A DNA stretch of 5,132 nucleotides from Actinomycetota bacterium (GCA_003541285.1 DPMS01000743.1:147-5278); one strand, 5' to 3'. Positions 1 through 5,132 are shown, counted from the stretch's first letter. Numbers and translations are program-made. The notes: generated from the sequence alone by a model not told the origin.

Positions 1-1288
1 GCAGCACCAGCCAGGCCCCTGGGGGAACGTGCCTGGCCGCAGGTATCGCGCGCTCGGCGCGGGCGAGCAGGCCGCTGCCCCCGCGGGTGGCGGGCACCAG
101 GCCGCGCATCGCCTCCGCGGGCGGGACGCGGGCGGCGGAGAAGGCGGGCGCGAGGGCCGCGAGGGCTCCGGTGACCAAGCCGAACGCGAGCCCGCCTGCC
201 ACGGTGGAGGCGCGCGCCGAGACGACGGTCAGCGGGAGGCCGATCGCCTTGGTGTACAGGTGAGTCACCGCGCCCGCCGCCGCGATCCCGGCGATGACCC
301 CCGGCACGGCTCCGGCCAGTCCCGCGATCAGCCCGATCCACAGGTAGTAGCGCAGCACGGTACGCCTGCGGAAGCCGGCGGCCCGCAGCATCCCGATGAT
401 CGTGCGATCCGCCGCGACGCGGCGGGTCAGGACGATGTAGGCGGCGAGCCCGGCGGCGCCCAGGAACAGCATCGGGAACAGCAGCGCGAGTTCGGCGAAT
501 CCCTTGATGTCCTCGCTGAGAGCGGCGTTGCTGGGCTGGCCGGCGCGGGTCACGCTGTCAGCCGCGCCGTACCGCCGGGCCAGGCGGCCAAGGCTGGCGT
601 CGAGGCGGGCCGCGTGCCCGCGGCCCGCGGCGGTGTAGTAGATGAGCACCTGGTTCGGCGCGGCCGCGGGGCCGGCAATCTGCCGGGCAACCGGCTCGGG
701 CACGAACAGCACCCCGAAACTGCCGGGAGCCGGCAGGATGTCCTGCCGGCTGGGCGCGGGCCACAGGTACTCAGGGGAGGACACGATGCCGCTGACCGTG
801 AGCTGGCGCCAGGACCCGTGCTGCCACACCTCGACCGCAGCGCCTGGGCGCAGCCCCGCATGCTGAGCGAGATGCTTCTCTGCGAGCACCCCGGCTGGGA
901 CGGCCTGGTTCAGGTACCTGCCGTTCAGGACGTCGACCCGGTCGACTGCGGGCTGCCGGGTCACCGGCAGGCCGACGACGCGGCCGGCGAAGGGAACCTC
1001 GCCTGGGATCCGCAGCGGCACGTCGCTGACGGTGCGGGTGGTGGTGGCGGCGACGCCGGGTGTGCGGGCCGCCTGCCGCGCGATGGCGGCGGTGTTGCCG
1101 CCATCCACGGCGAGATCGGCGAATCGGTAGCGGTCGAAGATGGCCTGGTAGCTGGCTTGCAGGTTGCGGTAGGCGTCATAGGAGGCGCCGTAGAGGGCGA
1201 CACCGACCAGGATCAGCATCGCCACCCAGATCAGCTGGGCCGGGCGGCGGGCCAGATCCCGGCCGAGCTTGACAGTCAGCATGCTCAC
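1..1288 (-). CDS. FtsX/MacB-type ABC transporter permease, 3' end cut by window edge
   Basis: This is the membrane subunit of an ABC transporter of the MacB/LolCE/FtsX type, expected in the cytoplasmic membrane with the adjacent ATPase. 429 residues are visible with no stop. A hydrophobic segment at about residues 18-35 is followed by a long extracytoplasmic domain (about 36-260), then three hydrophobic segments near 264-287, 313-340 and 358-384. The cytoplasmic stretch DRTIIGMLRAAGFRR (294-308) resembles the FtsX coupling-helix region, and PAFSAARVPPAEAMR (381-395) is the typical end of an FtsX domain. After it comes a linker and then PPGAWLVL at the edge, which looks like the start of a second FtsX repeat, so the full protein is probably the large two-repeat, about 10-TM form (inference). 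GTG at 1288 is chosen because it overlaps the ATPase stop as GTGA and has GGAGG 7 nt upstream; ATG at 1282 is the alternative. The substrate cannot be told. Confidence 0.9.
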   Translation of the reverse strand, partial: MSMLTVKLGRDLARRPAQLIWVAMLILVGVALYGASYDAYRNLQASYQAIFDRYRFADLAVDGGNTAAIARQAARTPGVAATTTRTVSDVPLRIPGEVPFAGRVVGLPVTRQPAVDRVDVLNGRYLNQAVPAGVLAEKHLAQHAGLRPGAAVEVWQHGSWRQLTVSGIVSSPEYLWPAPSRQDILPAPGSFGVLFVPEPVARQIAGPAAAPNQVLIYYTAAGRGHAARLDASLGRLARRYGAADSVTRAGQPSNAALSEDIKGFAELALLFPMLFLGAAGLAAYIVLTRRVAADRTIIGMLRAAGFRRRTVLRYYLWIGLIAGLAGAVPGVIAGIAAAGAVTHLYTKAIGLPLTVVSARASTVAGGLAFGLVTGALAALAPAFSAARVPPAEAMRGLVPATRGGSGLLARAERAIPAARHVPPGAWLVL

Positions 1289-2043
1289 CAGGTCACCTCC
1301 GCCGCCGCGCCCGGCGCCGGTGTTGTGGTGACCTCCGAGATCTGGCCGGATCGCATCCGCACGACCCGGTGGGCGATGGTGGCGATCGCGGCGTTGTGGG
1401 TGACCACCAGCAGGGTGCGGCCCTGCCGGTTGAGGTCCTGCAATACCTCCAGCACGCCCCGGCCGGTCTCCAGATCCAGTGCACCGGTCGGCTCGTCGCA
1501 CAGCAGCAGCGCGGGATTCTTGGCGACTGCTCGGGCGATCGCGACCCGCTGCTGCTCACCGCCGGACAACTGGGCGGGGAAATGGTTCGCACGGCTGGCC
1601 AGGCCGACCGCGTCGAGCGCCGCGCGGGCGTGTTCACGGTCGCCGCGGCCGGTGAGTTCGGCGACCAGCCGGACGTTCTCCATGGCGGTGAGTGTGGGAA
1701 CCAGGTTGAAGAGCTGGAAGACGAAGCCCACGGTGTCGCGGCGGTAGGCGGTGCGGGCGTCCTCGCTCAGGCCAGTGATGTCACGACCGCCAACGACGAC
1801 CGCGCCGGACGTCGGTGGCTCGATGCCGCCCACCAGGTTCAGCAGGGTCGTCTTGCCGGACCCGGACGGGCCGAGCAGCACCACGAACTCGCCGGTCTCG
1901 ACGGTGAGGTCCACCTCGCGCAGGGCATGGACCCTGGCCGGGCCCGAGCCGTAGAACTTGCCCGCCTTACGCAGTTCGACCGCATGAGACGGTACCGCCT
2001 CAACGCCCGCGACGCGCCCAACCTGGCCGGCATGTCTTCTCAC
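1285..2043 (-). CDS. ABC transporter ATP-binding protein, MacB/LolD family
   Basis: This cytoplasmic ATPase would power the FtsX-type permease encoded directly downstream. It has 252 residues, slightly longer than the usual 220-240 because of an N-terminal lead of about 20 residues. All nucleotide-binding motifs are intact: Walker A GPSGSGKT (58-65), Q-loop Gln110, signature LSGGEQ (159-164), Walker B LLLCDE with catalytic Glu184, D-loop ALD (188-190) and switch His216. The stretch after the Q-loop, FQLFNLVPTLTAMENV, is typical of the MacB/LolD branch. GTG at 2043 is chosen because GGAGGG lies 9 nt upstream and it sits 5 nt after the repressor stop. The stop overlaps the permease GTG by 4 nt (GTGA), implying translational coupling and equal dosage. 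In actinomycetes such pairs are often annotated as antimicrobial or lipid/peptide exporters, but the substrate here is unknown. Confidence 0.96.
   Translation of the reverse strand: MRRHAGQVGRVAGVEAVPSHAVELRKAGKFYGSGPARVHALREVDLTVETGEFVVLLGPSGSGKTTLLNLVGGIEPPTSGAVVVGGRDITGLSEDARTAYRRDTVGFVFQLFNLVPTLTAMENVRLVAELTGRGDREHARAALDAVGLASRANHFPAQLSGGEQQRVAIARAVAKNPALLLCDEPTGALDLETGRGVLEVLQDLNRQGRTLLVVTHNAAIATIAHRVVRMRSGQISEVTTTPAPGAAAEVTW
1293..1300 (-). promoter_or_regulatory. Strong ribosome binding site for the permease
   Basis: The minus strand reads GGAGGTGA, an uninterrupted eight-base match to the 16S anti-Shine-Dalgarno sequence. It lies inside the last codons of the ATPase gene. GGAGG is 7 nt from the GTG at 1288 but 13 nt from the ATG at 1282, which favours the GTG start. 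Confidence 0.8.
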
Positions 2044-2048
2044 AGCCC

Positions 2049-2660
2049 TCAGCCCTCCGTCTCATCCGCGCCGGTACCCGGCGGGCGCAGCAACCTGGCC
2101 AGTGCGGCGGTGGGTGACCGGACGTCCAGCGCAGGATCAGCGAAAACATGCAGCACCAAACCGTCGATGAGCGCAGCAACAACGACCGCCAGCGTGGCCG
2201 GGTCGGCGTCACGGCGCACCCGCCCGGCTTCCAGTTCCTGGGTGAACCGGCTGGTGAGCAGTTCACGCAAGGTGTGCAGCGCTCGCGCTAGGCAGTCGCG
2301 GATCTCGCTGTCGCGCATGCTCTGCACGAGCGCCTCAGCCAGCACCCGGCTGCCGGGCGAACCGGCACCCTCTCCCGCCAGGCCCGCCACCGCGTCGACG
2401 ATGCCCTCCAGCAGGTCGTCCGCGTCGATCATCGCAGCCATCGGGCCCGCCAGTTCGGCCTCGATCGCATGCCACACCGCAGCCCGCCGCAACGCGTCGA
2501 TCGAGCCGAAGTGATAGTGCACCAGCGCGTTATTGACCCCCGCCCGGCCGGCTACCACCCTCGACGTGGCCGCTGCCCACCCATCCTCAGCGATGACGGC
2601 CACAGCAGCCCTGATCAGCTGACGGCGGGTGTCACCACCACGGGCACGGGCAACGGCCAC
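2049..2660 (-). CDS. TetR/AcrR-family transcriptional repressor
   Basis: A 203-residue protein of typical TetR length. Residues 11-58 form the DNA-binding domain: TRRQLIRAAVAVIAEDGW (helix 1), then the helix-turn-helix at about 31-51 (SRVVAGRAGVNNALVHYHF), ending in the family hallmark YHFGSIDALRRA (49-60). The C-terminal two thirds are the ligand-binding and dimerisation domain, with a recognisable late helix AALIDGLVLHVF (162-173). The ligand cannot be predicted. The gene is first in a tight minus-strand run with the ABC ATPase (5-nt gap) and permease, so it most likely represses this operon and itself, being relieved by a substrate of the pump (inference from common TetR/exporter arrangements). 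GTG at 2660 is the best start, with GAGG 4 nt upstream, a slightly short spacing. A 19-bp near-palindrome 18-36 nt upstream of the start is its probable operator. Confidence 0.95.
   Translation of the reverse strand: MAVARARGGDTRRQLIRAAVAVIAEDGWAAATSRVVAGRAGVNNALVHYHFGSIDALRRAAVWHAIEAELAGPMAAMIDADDLLEGIVDAVAGLAGEGAGSPGSRVLAEALVQSMRDSEIRDCLARALHTLRELLTSRFTQELEAGRVRRDADPATLAVVVAALIDGLVLHVFADPALDVRSPTAALARLLRPPGTGADETEG
2053..2058 (-). promoter_or_regulatory. Ribosome binding site for the ABC ATPase
   Basis: The minus strand reads GGAGGG, 9 nt before the GTG at 2043. It lies within the last codons of the TetR-family gene, so translation of the two genes is probably coupled. It supports GTG 2043 over later in-frame starts. 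Confidence 0.65.
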
Positions 2661-2677
2661 CTGTCCTCGCTGCTGGT

Positions 2678-2696
2678 CAGTCGCCTAAGGCGAATG
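2678..2696. promoter_or_regulatory. Candidate TetR-family operator (19-bp dyad)
   Basis: CAGTCGCCTAAGGCGAATG is a near-perfect inverted repeat around a central A at 2687. The inner 13 bp (TCGCCT-A-AGGCGA) are perfect, and 8 of 9 pairs match over the full 19 bp. It lies 18-36 nt upstream of the TetR-family GTG, just downstream of a candidate minus-strand promoter, where binding would block transcription. Size, symmetry and position fit a TetR dimer site. Binding is inferred, not shown. Confidence 0.6.
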
Positions 2697-2706
2697 CTTA
2701 ATTAAG
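2697..2706. repeat. AT-rich palindrome abutting the candidate operator
   Basis: CTTAATTAAG is a perfect 10-bp palindrome that starts right after the 19-bp dyad. Such an AT-rich island is conspicuous in this very GC-rich sequence. It would sit near the transcription start of the TetR-family operon if the promoter proposed at 2710-2739 is correct. It could be part of the promoter or help DNA melting. Confidence 0.4.
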
Positions 2707-2709
2707 AAG

Positions 2710-2739
2710 AGGCTAGACCGCGTGGCCCGCTGCGCGCAA
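2710..2739 (-). promoter_or_regulatory. Candidate promoter for the TetR-ABC operon
   Basis: On the minus strand TTGCGC (2739-2734) and TAGCCT (2715-2710) are separated by 18 nt, a loose match to housekeeping actinobacterial -35 (TTGACn) and -10 (TAnnnT) elements. Transcription would start near 2703, giving a leader of about 40 nt that contains the 19-bp dyad. This is a pattern match only. Confidence 0.35.
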
Positions 2740-2788
2740 CACCGTGCCCCGTTGCCCGGGAGCGTTTCGTCGGCCAGCATGCTCTGGG

Positions 2789-2801
2789 CGGGCAATGCCC
2801 G
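2789..2801. repeat. 13-bp perfect inverted repeat
   Basis: CGGGCAATGCCCG is perfectly symmetric around A2795 (CGGGCA-A-TGCCCG). It has the same architecture as the inner 13 bp of the TetR-side dyad (six-base arms around one A) but a different sequence. It lies mid-way in the intergenic region. It may be a protein-binding site, but GC-rich DNA produces such repeats by chance fairly often. Confidence 0.35.
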
Positions 2802-2863
2802 TGCTGAGCGCCGGGAACCGCTATCACGGTGACGGCCGGGAATGCTCTTGCTCACAACGCCGG

Positions 2864-2889
2864 GGCCATTGGTCCTGAGGGCCATGGCC
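2864..2889. repeat. Interrupted inverted repeat over a candidate -35
   Basis: GGCCAT (2864-2869) and ATGGCC (2884-2889) are perfect inverted arms separated by 14 nt. Within the 26-bp window 8 of 13 symmetric pairs match. It covers the proposed -35 element of the CsoR-like gene, so it could be an activator or repressor site. The inner GGTCC and GGGCC half-sites make a two-component regulator site conceivable. This is weak evidence only. Confidence 0.3.
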
Positions 2890-2897
2890 GGTAGGCT
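2869..2897 (+). promoter_or_regulatory. Candidate promoter for the CsoR-like/P-type ATPase group
   Basis: TTGGTC (2869-2874) and TAGGCT (2892-2897) are 17 nt apart, fitting the spacing and the TAnnnT form of actinobacterial -10 elements; the -35 match is weak. Transcription would begin near 2904, within the G/C-tract inverted repeat at 2902-2921, leaving a long leader of about 135 nt to the ATG at 3040. Confidence 0.35.
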
Positions 2898-2901
2898 CTG
2901 T

Positions 2902-2921
2902 CCCTCCCTGGATGGGGTGGG
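2902..2921. promoter_or_regulatory. Candidate CsoR-family operator (G/C-tract inverted repeat)
   Basis: CCCTCCC (2902-2908) and GGGTGGG (2915-2921) face each other across 6 nt, with six of seven pairs matching and a T-T mismatch in the middle of each arm. CsoR/RcnR/FrmR-family proteins are known to bind inverted G/C tracts. This one overlaps the predicted start of transcription of the CsoR-like gene, where a repressor would act. The assignment is inferred from pattern and position. Confidence 0.4.
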
Positions 2922-3026
2922 TCGGATAGCGAATGGATGGCTTCCGTCCTAGGATAGGCCGCTGATGACCGGACAGACGCGGCGTTGTAGCCAGGGGGCT
3001 GATGTGGCCTGCGGCGCGGTCGCATT

Positions 3027-3034
3027 GGGAAGGG
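3027..3034 (+). promoter_or_regulatory. Ribosome binding site favouring the ATG at 3040
   Basis: GGGAAGGG lies 5 nt before ATG 3040. The competing upstream ATG at 2965 has only AGGA at 2951-2954, 10 nt away, within the TCCTAGGA palindrome (2947-2954). The purine run tips the choice to 3040, but not decisively. Confidence 0.5.
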
Positions 3035-3039
3035 CTGAG

Positions 3040-3402
3040 ATGACGGGCGAGCCTGCGGACGGCCTGGGTGCTGCGGGGCGGCCTGCCTTGGTGCCCAGCC
3101 TGGCCGGCGGGCAGGGAAGACGGGCCGCGCAGCAGCGGTTGCGGACCGCGCGCGGTCACCATGATGCGGTGCTGCGCATGCTGGAGGCGGACCGCTACCG
3201 CATCGACGTACTTCACCAGCTATCGGCTGTAGAGGGCGCGATCGCACGTGCGCGCCGGGACATTGTCGAAGGTCACCTGCACGGATGCGTCGCTGACACG
3301 GTGCATGAGGGACGGATCGGGGATGTGGCTGACGAGATGCTGGCAGCCATGTCCGGGGAGCGCCCGCCCGCCACCCGTACCGAGCACCGGATCGTGCCGT
3401 GA
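3040..3402 (+). CDS. CsoR/FrmR-family (DUF156) transcriptional regulator with an altered metal site
   Basis: A 120-residue all-helical regulator of the CsoR/RcnR/FrmR family, cytoplasmic and expected to act as a tetrameric repressor. The core runs from about residue 31 (AAQQRLRTARGHHDAVLRML) through EADRYRIDVLHQLSAV (49-64) to EGHLHGCV (77-84) and DVADEMLAAM (95-104). Against M. tuberculosis CsoR the equivalents of Tyr35 (Y53), His61 (H79), Cys65 (C83) and Glu81 (E99) are present at exact spacing, but the first ligand Cys36 is Arg54. Canonical copper binding, or Cys-pair persulfide sensing, therefore looks impossible or changed. About 30 poorly conserved residues precede helix 1, and a 15-residue tail (GERPPATRTEHRIVP) follows the core. 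An upstream in-frame ATG at 2965 would add 25 residues with no family resemblance. The gene lies 56 nt ahead of a P3A-type ATPase and probably regulates it. Confidence 0.85.
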   Translation: MTGEPADGLGAAGRPALVPSLAGGQGRRAAQQRLRTARGHHDAVLRMLEADRYRIDVLHQLSAVEGAIARARRDIVEGHLHGCVADTVHEGRIGDVADEMLAAMSGERPPATRTEHRIVP

Positions 3403-3442
3403 GGTCCGGGTATCAGGGCACCACGTTGGCGCCAGGCGCAGC

Positions 3443-3448
3443 AGGAGG
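3443..3448 (+). promoter_or_regulatory. Ribosome binding site for the P-type ATPase
   Basis: AGGAGG lies 10 nt before the GTG at 3459. An in-frame TGA at 3450-3452 rules out any earlier start, so the site and the stop together fix GTG 3459 as the first usable start codon. Confidence 0.75.
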
Positions 3449-3458
3449 GTGAGGCCCC

Positions 3459-5132
3459 GTGCGTGCTGGGGCGGAACTGGCGGGCCTGCCACTGCCGGAC
3501 GTGCTGGCCGAACTGGAGGCGTCTTCCGGGGGGCTGACCAGTGAGCAGGTCCAATCGCGGCGGGAGCGGTTCGGGCCGAACGAGATCGCGGAAAAGCGCA
3601 CGAGCCCGCTGCTGGTGCTGCTGGGTTATTTCTGGGCGCCGATTCCCTGGATGATCGAGGTTGCGCTGGTCCTGTCGCTGGTAGTGCGCCACTGGACTGA
3701 CGCGGCGGTTATCGGGGTGCTGCTGGGAATGAATGTGGCGGTGGCGTTCGCCGAGGAGCATCAGGCAGCGAATGCGATCGCCGCGCTCAAGCAGCGGCTG
3801 GCAGTCACCGCACGGGTGCTGCGGGACCGGGTGTGGACGGCCCTGCCGGCCCGCGAGCTGGTGCCGGGTGATGTGATCCGGGTGCGGCTGGGGGATGTGG
3901 CGCCGGCCGACGCGCGGCTGCTCGGCGATGTCTCGCTTCAGGTTGACCAGTCCTCGCTGACCGGGGAGTCGCTGCCGGTCACCCACGGCGCCGGCGACGT
4001 CCTGTATTCGGGTGCGGTGGTGGTGCGCGGCGAGGCCGACGCCCTGGTGTATGCGACCGGTGAGGCTAGTTTCTTCGGCCGCACCACCGCGCTGGTGGGG
4101 ACTGCGGGCACTGTCAGCCATTTCCAGCGGGCGGTGCTGCGGATCGCCCACTACCTGATCGTCCTTGCGGTCGCCCTGGTGACGCTCACGCTGGTGGTGT
4201 CGGTGGCGCGCGGGAACCCGGCGCTGCAGATGGTGGAGTTCGCGCTGGTGGTCGTGATCGCGTCGGTGCCGGTGGCGCTGCCGGCGGTGCTGTCGGTCAC
4301 CATGGCGGTCGGTGCCCGCGCCCTGGCCCGCCGGCAGGCCGTCGTGTCCCACCTGCCCGCGGTGGAGGAACTCGGTGGCATCGATGTGCTGTGCTCGGAT
4401 AAGACCGGCACGCTCACCCAGAACCGGCTCGCCGTCGCTACCCCGTGGACCGCGCCGGGCGCCGCTGCTGGTGACGTGCTGGCCGCGGCGGCGCTCGCCT
4501 CCCGCGCGGAGGACCGCGACCCCATCGACCTGGCCGTTCTCGCCGCCGCCCCGCCCGCACCGGACGGGCAGCGGGTCACGGGGTTCATCCCGTTCGACCC
4601 GGTGACCAAGCGGACCGAGGCCACCGTGTCTGGCGGCGGTGAGGGCGCGTTCACTGTCAGCAAAGGCGCCCCGCAGGTGATCGCGCAACTGTGCGCTGGT
4701 GACCCCGCTGTTGCGCAGATGACCACGGTGGCCGAGGGGTTCGCCGGACGCGGCTACCGGTCACTGGGGGTGGCCCGCACCGGCCCAGGCGGCGGCTGGC
4801 GGCTGCTGGGGGTGCTGCCGCTGGCCGACCCGCCGCGGGAGGACTCGGCCGCCACCATCACCGCCGCCCGCGAGCTTGGAGTGACGGTGAAGATGGTCAC
4901 CGGGGACCAGGTGGCGATCGGGCGGGAGATCGCCCGGCAGACCGGTCTTGGCCAGCAGATCCTGGATGCCGCCACCCTGGCTGCCGCCCCCGGCGACGGC
5001 GGGGATGCCGAGCTGGCCGGACGGGTGGCGGCTGCGGACGGGTTCGCCCAGGTGTTCCCCGAGCACAAGTACAAGATCGTGCGGCTGCTGCAGGCCCGCG
5101 GCCACATCGTGGGCATGACCGGCGACGGCGTC
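3459..5132 (+). CDS. P3A-type (plasma-membrane H+-ATPase family) P-type ATPase, 3' end cut by window edge
   Basis: This is an ATP-driven cation pump of the cytoplasmic membrane, most like the proton-exporting P3A subfamily; 558 of roughly 800 residues are visible. In order: N-terminal actuator segment LTSEQVQSRRERFGPNEI (26-43); TM1-TM2 at about 51-75 and 80-98; actuator loop with TGES (168-171); TM3 at about 230-249; TM4 with PVALP (271-275); phosphorylation motif CSDKTGTLTQN with Asp314; N-domain FIPFDPVTKRTEATV (376-390) and KGAP (402-405); P-domain DPPRED (457-462), MVTGDQ (479-484) and TGDGV at the edge. Asn92 in TM2 (LLGMNVAVAFAEE) aligns with Asn106 of plant AHA2, a proton-pathway residue; the key Asp in TM6 lies beyond the window. 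There is no CPx motif or N-terminal heavy-metal domain, so it is not a P1B copper pump. It is probably co-transcribed with the CsoR-like gene 56 nt upstream. The ion is inferred. Confidence 0.93.
   Translation, partial: MRAGAELAGLPLPDVLAELEASSGGLTSEQVQSRRERFGPNEIAEKRTSPLLVLLGYFWAPIPWMIEVALVLSLVVRHWTDAAVIGVLLGMNVAVAFAEEHQAANAIAALKQRLAVTARVLRDRVWTALPARELVPGDVIRVRLGDVAPADARLLGDVSLQVDQSSLTGESLPVTHGAGDVLYSGAVVVRGEADALVYATGEASFFGRTTALVGTAGTVSHFQRAVLRIAHYLIVLAVALVTLTLVVSVARGNPALQMVEFALVVVIASVPVALPAVLSVTMAVGARALARRQAVVSHLPAVEELGGIDVLCSDKTGTLTQNRLAVATPWTAPGAAAGDVLAAAALASRAEDRDPIDLAVLAAAPPAPDGQRVTGFIPFDPVTKRTEATVSGGGEGAFTVSKGAPQVIAQLCAGDPAVAQMTTVAEGFAGRGYRSLGVARTGPGGGWRLLGVLPLADPPREDSAATITAARELGVTVKMVTGDQVAIGREIARQTGLGQQILDAATLAAAPGDGGDAELAGRVAAADGFAQVFPEHKYKIVRLLQARGHIVGMTGDGV

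Larger units (their letters stand above)
2661..3039. other. Divergent intergenic regulatory region
   Basis: This interval of about 380 nt separates the minus-strand TetR operon from the plus-strand CsoR-like gene. No open frame in it resembles a protein family. It holds candidate promoters for both directions and inverted repeats at 2678-2696, 2697-2706, 2789-2801, 2864-2889 and 2902-2921. If the CsoR-like gene starts at the earlier ATG (2965), the region ends at 2964. Confidence 0.7.

Noticed and set aside
29..1747. Long plus-strand open frame (572 codons) across the permease and ATPase genes
   Set aside because: Its translation is low-complexity Gly/Arg/Ala/Gln-rich with no recognisable domain, and it lies antisense to two clear ABC transporter genes. 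In GC-rich DNA the antisense frame stays open by composition.
1369..2514. Plus-strand open frame (381 codons) opposite the ABC ATPase and TetR-family genes
   Set aside because: It is antisense to two genes with intact family motifs, and its product has no coherent domain or plausible start context.
2685..2885. Minus-strand open frame of 66 codons in the intergenic region
   Set aside because: No family resemblance was seen, and it runs through the candidate promoter and operator region of the TetR operon.
2965..3039. Extended N-terminus of the CsoR-like gene from ATG 2965
   Set aside because: The extra 25 residues show no similarity to the family, and the ATG at 3040 has the better-placed purine-rich site. 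It is kept only as an alternative start.
2824..3247. Overlapping minus-strand open frames of about 130 codons in the intergenic region and CsoR-like gene
   Set aside because: Their translations are Pro/Arg-rich without any family resemblance, and they overlap the CsoR-like gene, whose residues are clearly conserved.
3427..3434. TGGCGCCA palindrome between the CsoR-like and ATPase genes
   Set aside because: It is an 8-bp GC-rich palindrome with no T-run or extended stem, so it is neither a terminator nor a convincing operator. Such repeats are common at this composition.
3273..4688. Minus-strand open frame (471 codons) opposite the P-type ATPase
   Set aside because: Its product is rich in His, Arg and Gln with no domain. 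The plus strand encodes an uninterrupted P-type ATPase with all catalytic motifs here.
3459..5132. P-type ATPase as a copper-exporting P1B pump, as suggested by the CsoR-like neighbour
   Set aside because: There is no heavy-metal-binding N-terminal domain. TM4 carries PVALP instead of CPC/CPH, and the overall sequence follows the P3A pattern.

Overview
The window is very GC-rich, uses GTG starts heavily and has G/C-ending codons. This composition and the gene families point to an actinomycete chromosome (Streptomyces/Streptosporangiales-like); the genus cannot be fixed from the sequence. It carries two divergent gene groups separated by a regulatory interval, and both groups run off the window edges.

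Left group, minus strand, positions 2660 to 1: a TetR-family repressor, then a MacB/LolD-type ABC ATPase, then an FtsX-type ABC permease cut by the left edge. The spacing is operon-tight: 5 nt between the repressor and the ATPase, and a 4-nt GTGA overlap between the ATPase and the permease. The likely logic is a repressor that controls itself and an exporter or lipoprotein/peptide-handling ABC pump. A near-perfect 19-bp dyad (2678-2696) just upstream of the repressor start is the best candidate operator.

Middle, positions 2661-3039: non-coding as far as can be seen. It holds candidate promoters for both directions and several short palindromes. One is a G/C-tract inverted repeat of the kind bound by CsoR-family regulators, beside a plausible promoter for the right group.

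Right group, plus strand, positions 3040 to 5132: a small CsoR/FrmR-family (DUF156) regulator, followed 56 nt later by a P3A-type (proton-pump-like) P-type ATPase cut by the right edge. The regulator keeps Tyr, His, Cys and Glu at the positions equivalent to Y35, H61, C65 and E81 of M. tuberculosis CsoR, but has Arg where the first metal-binding Cys (C36) belongs. The pump is not a copper P1B ATPase: it has no visible CPx motif or heavy-metal domain and reads throughout as the plasma-membrane H+-ATPase family. A CsoR relative without its usual metal site, placed ahead of a proton-pump-like ATPase, is the most interesting point in the window.

No RNA gene, mobile element, CRISPR array or clear intrinsic terminator was seen. 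Nothing here establishes a wholly new system; the findings are candidate regulatory sites and one atypical regulator/pump pair.
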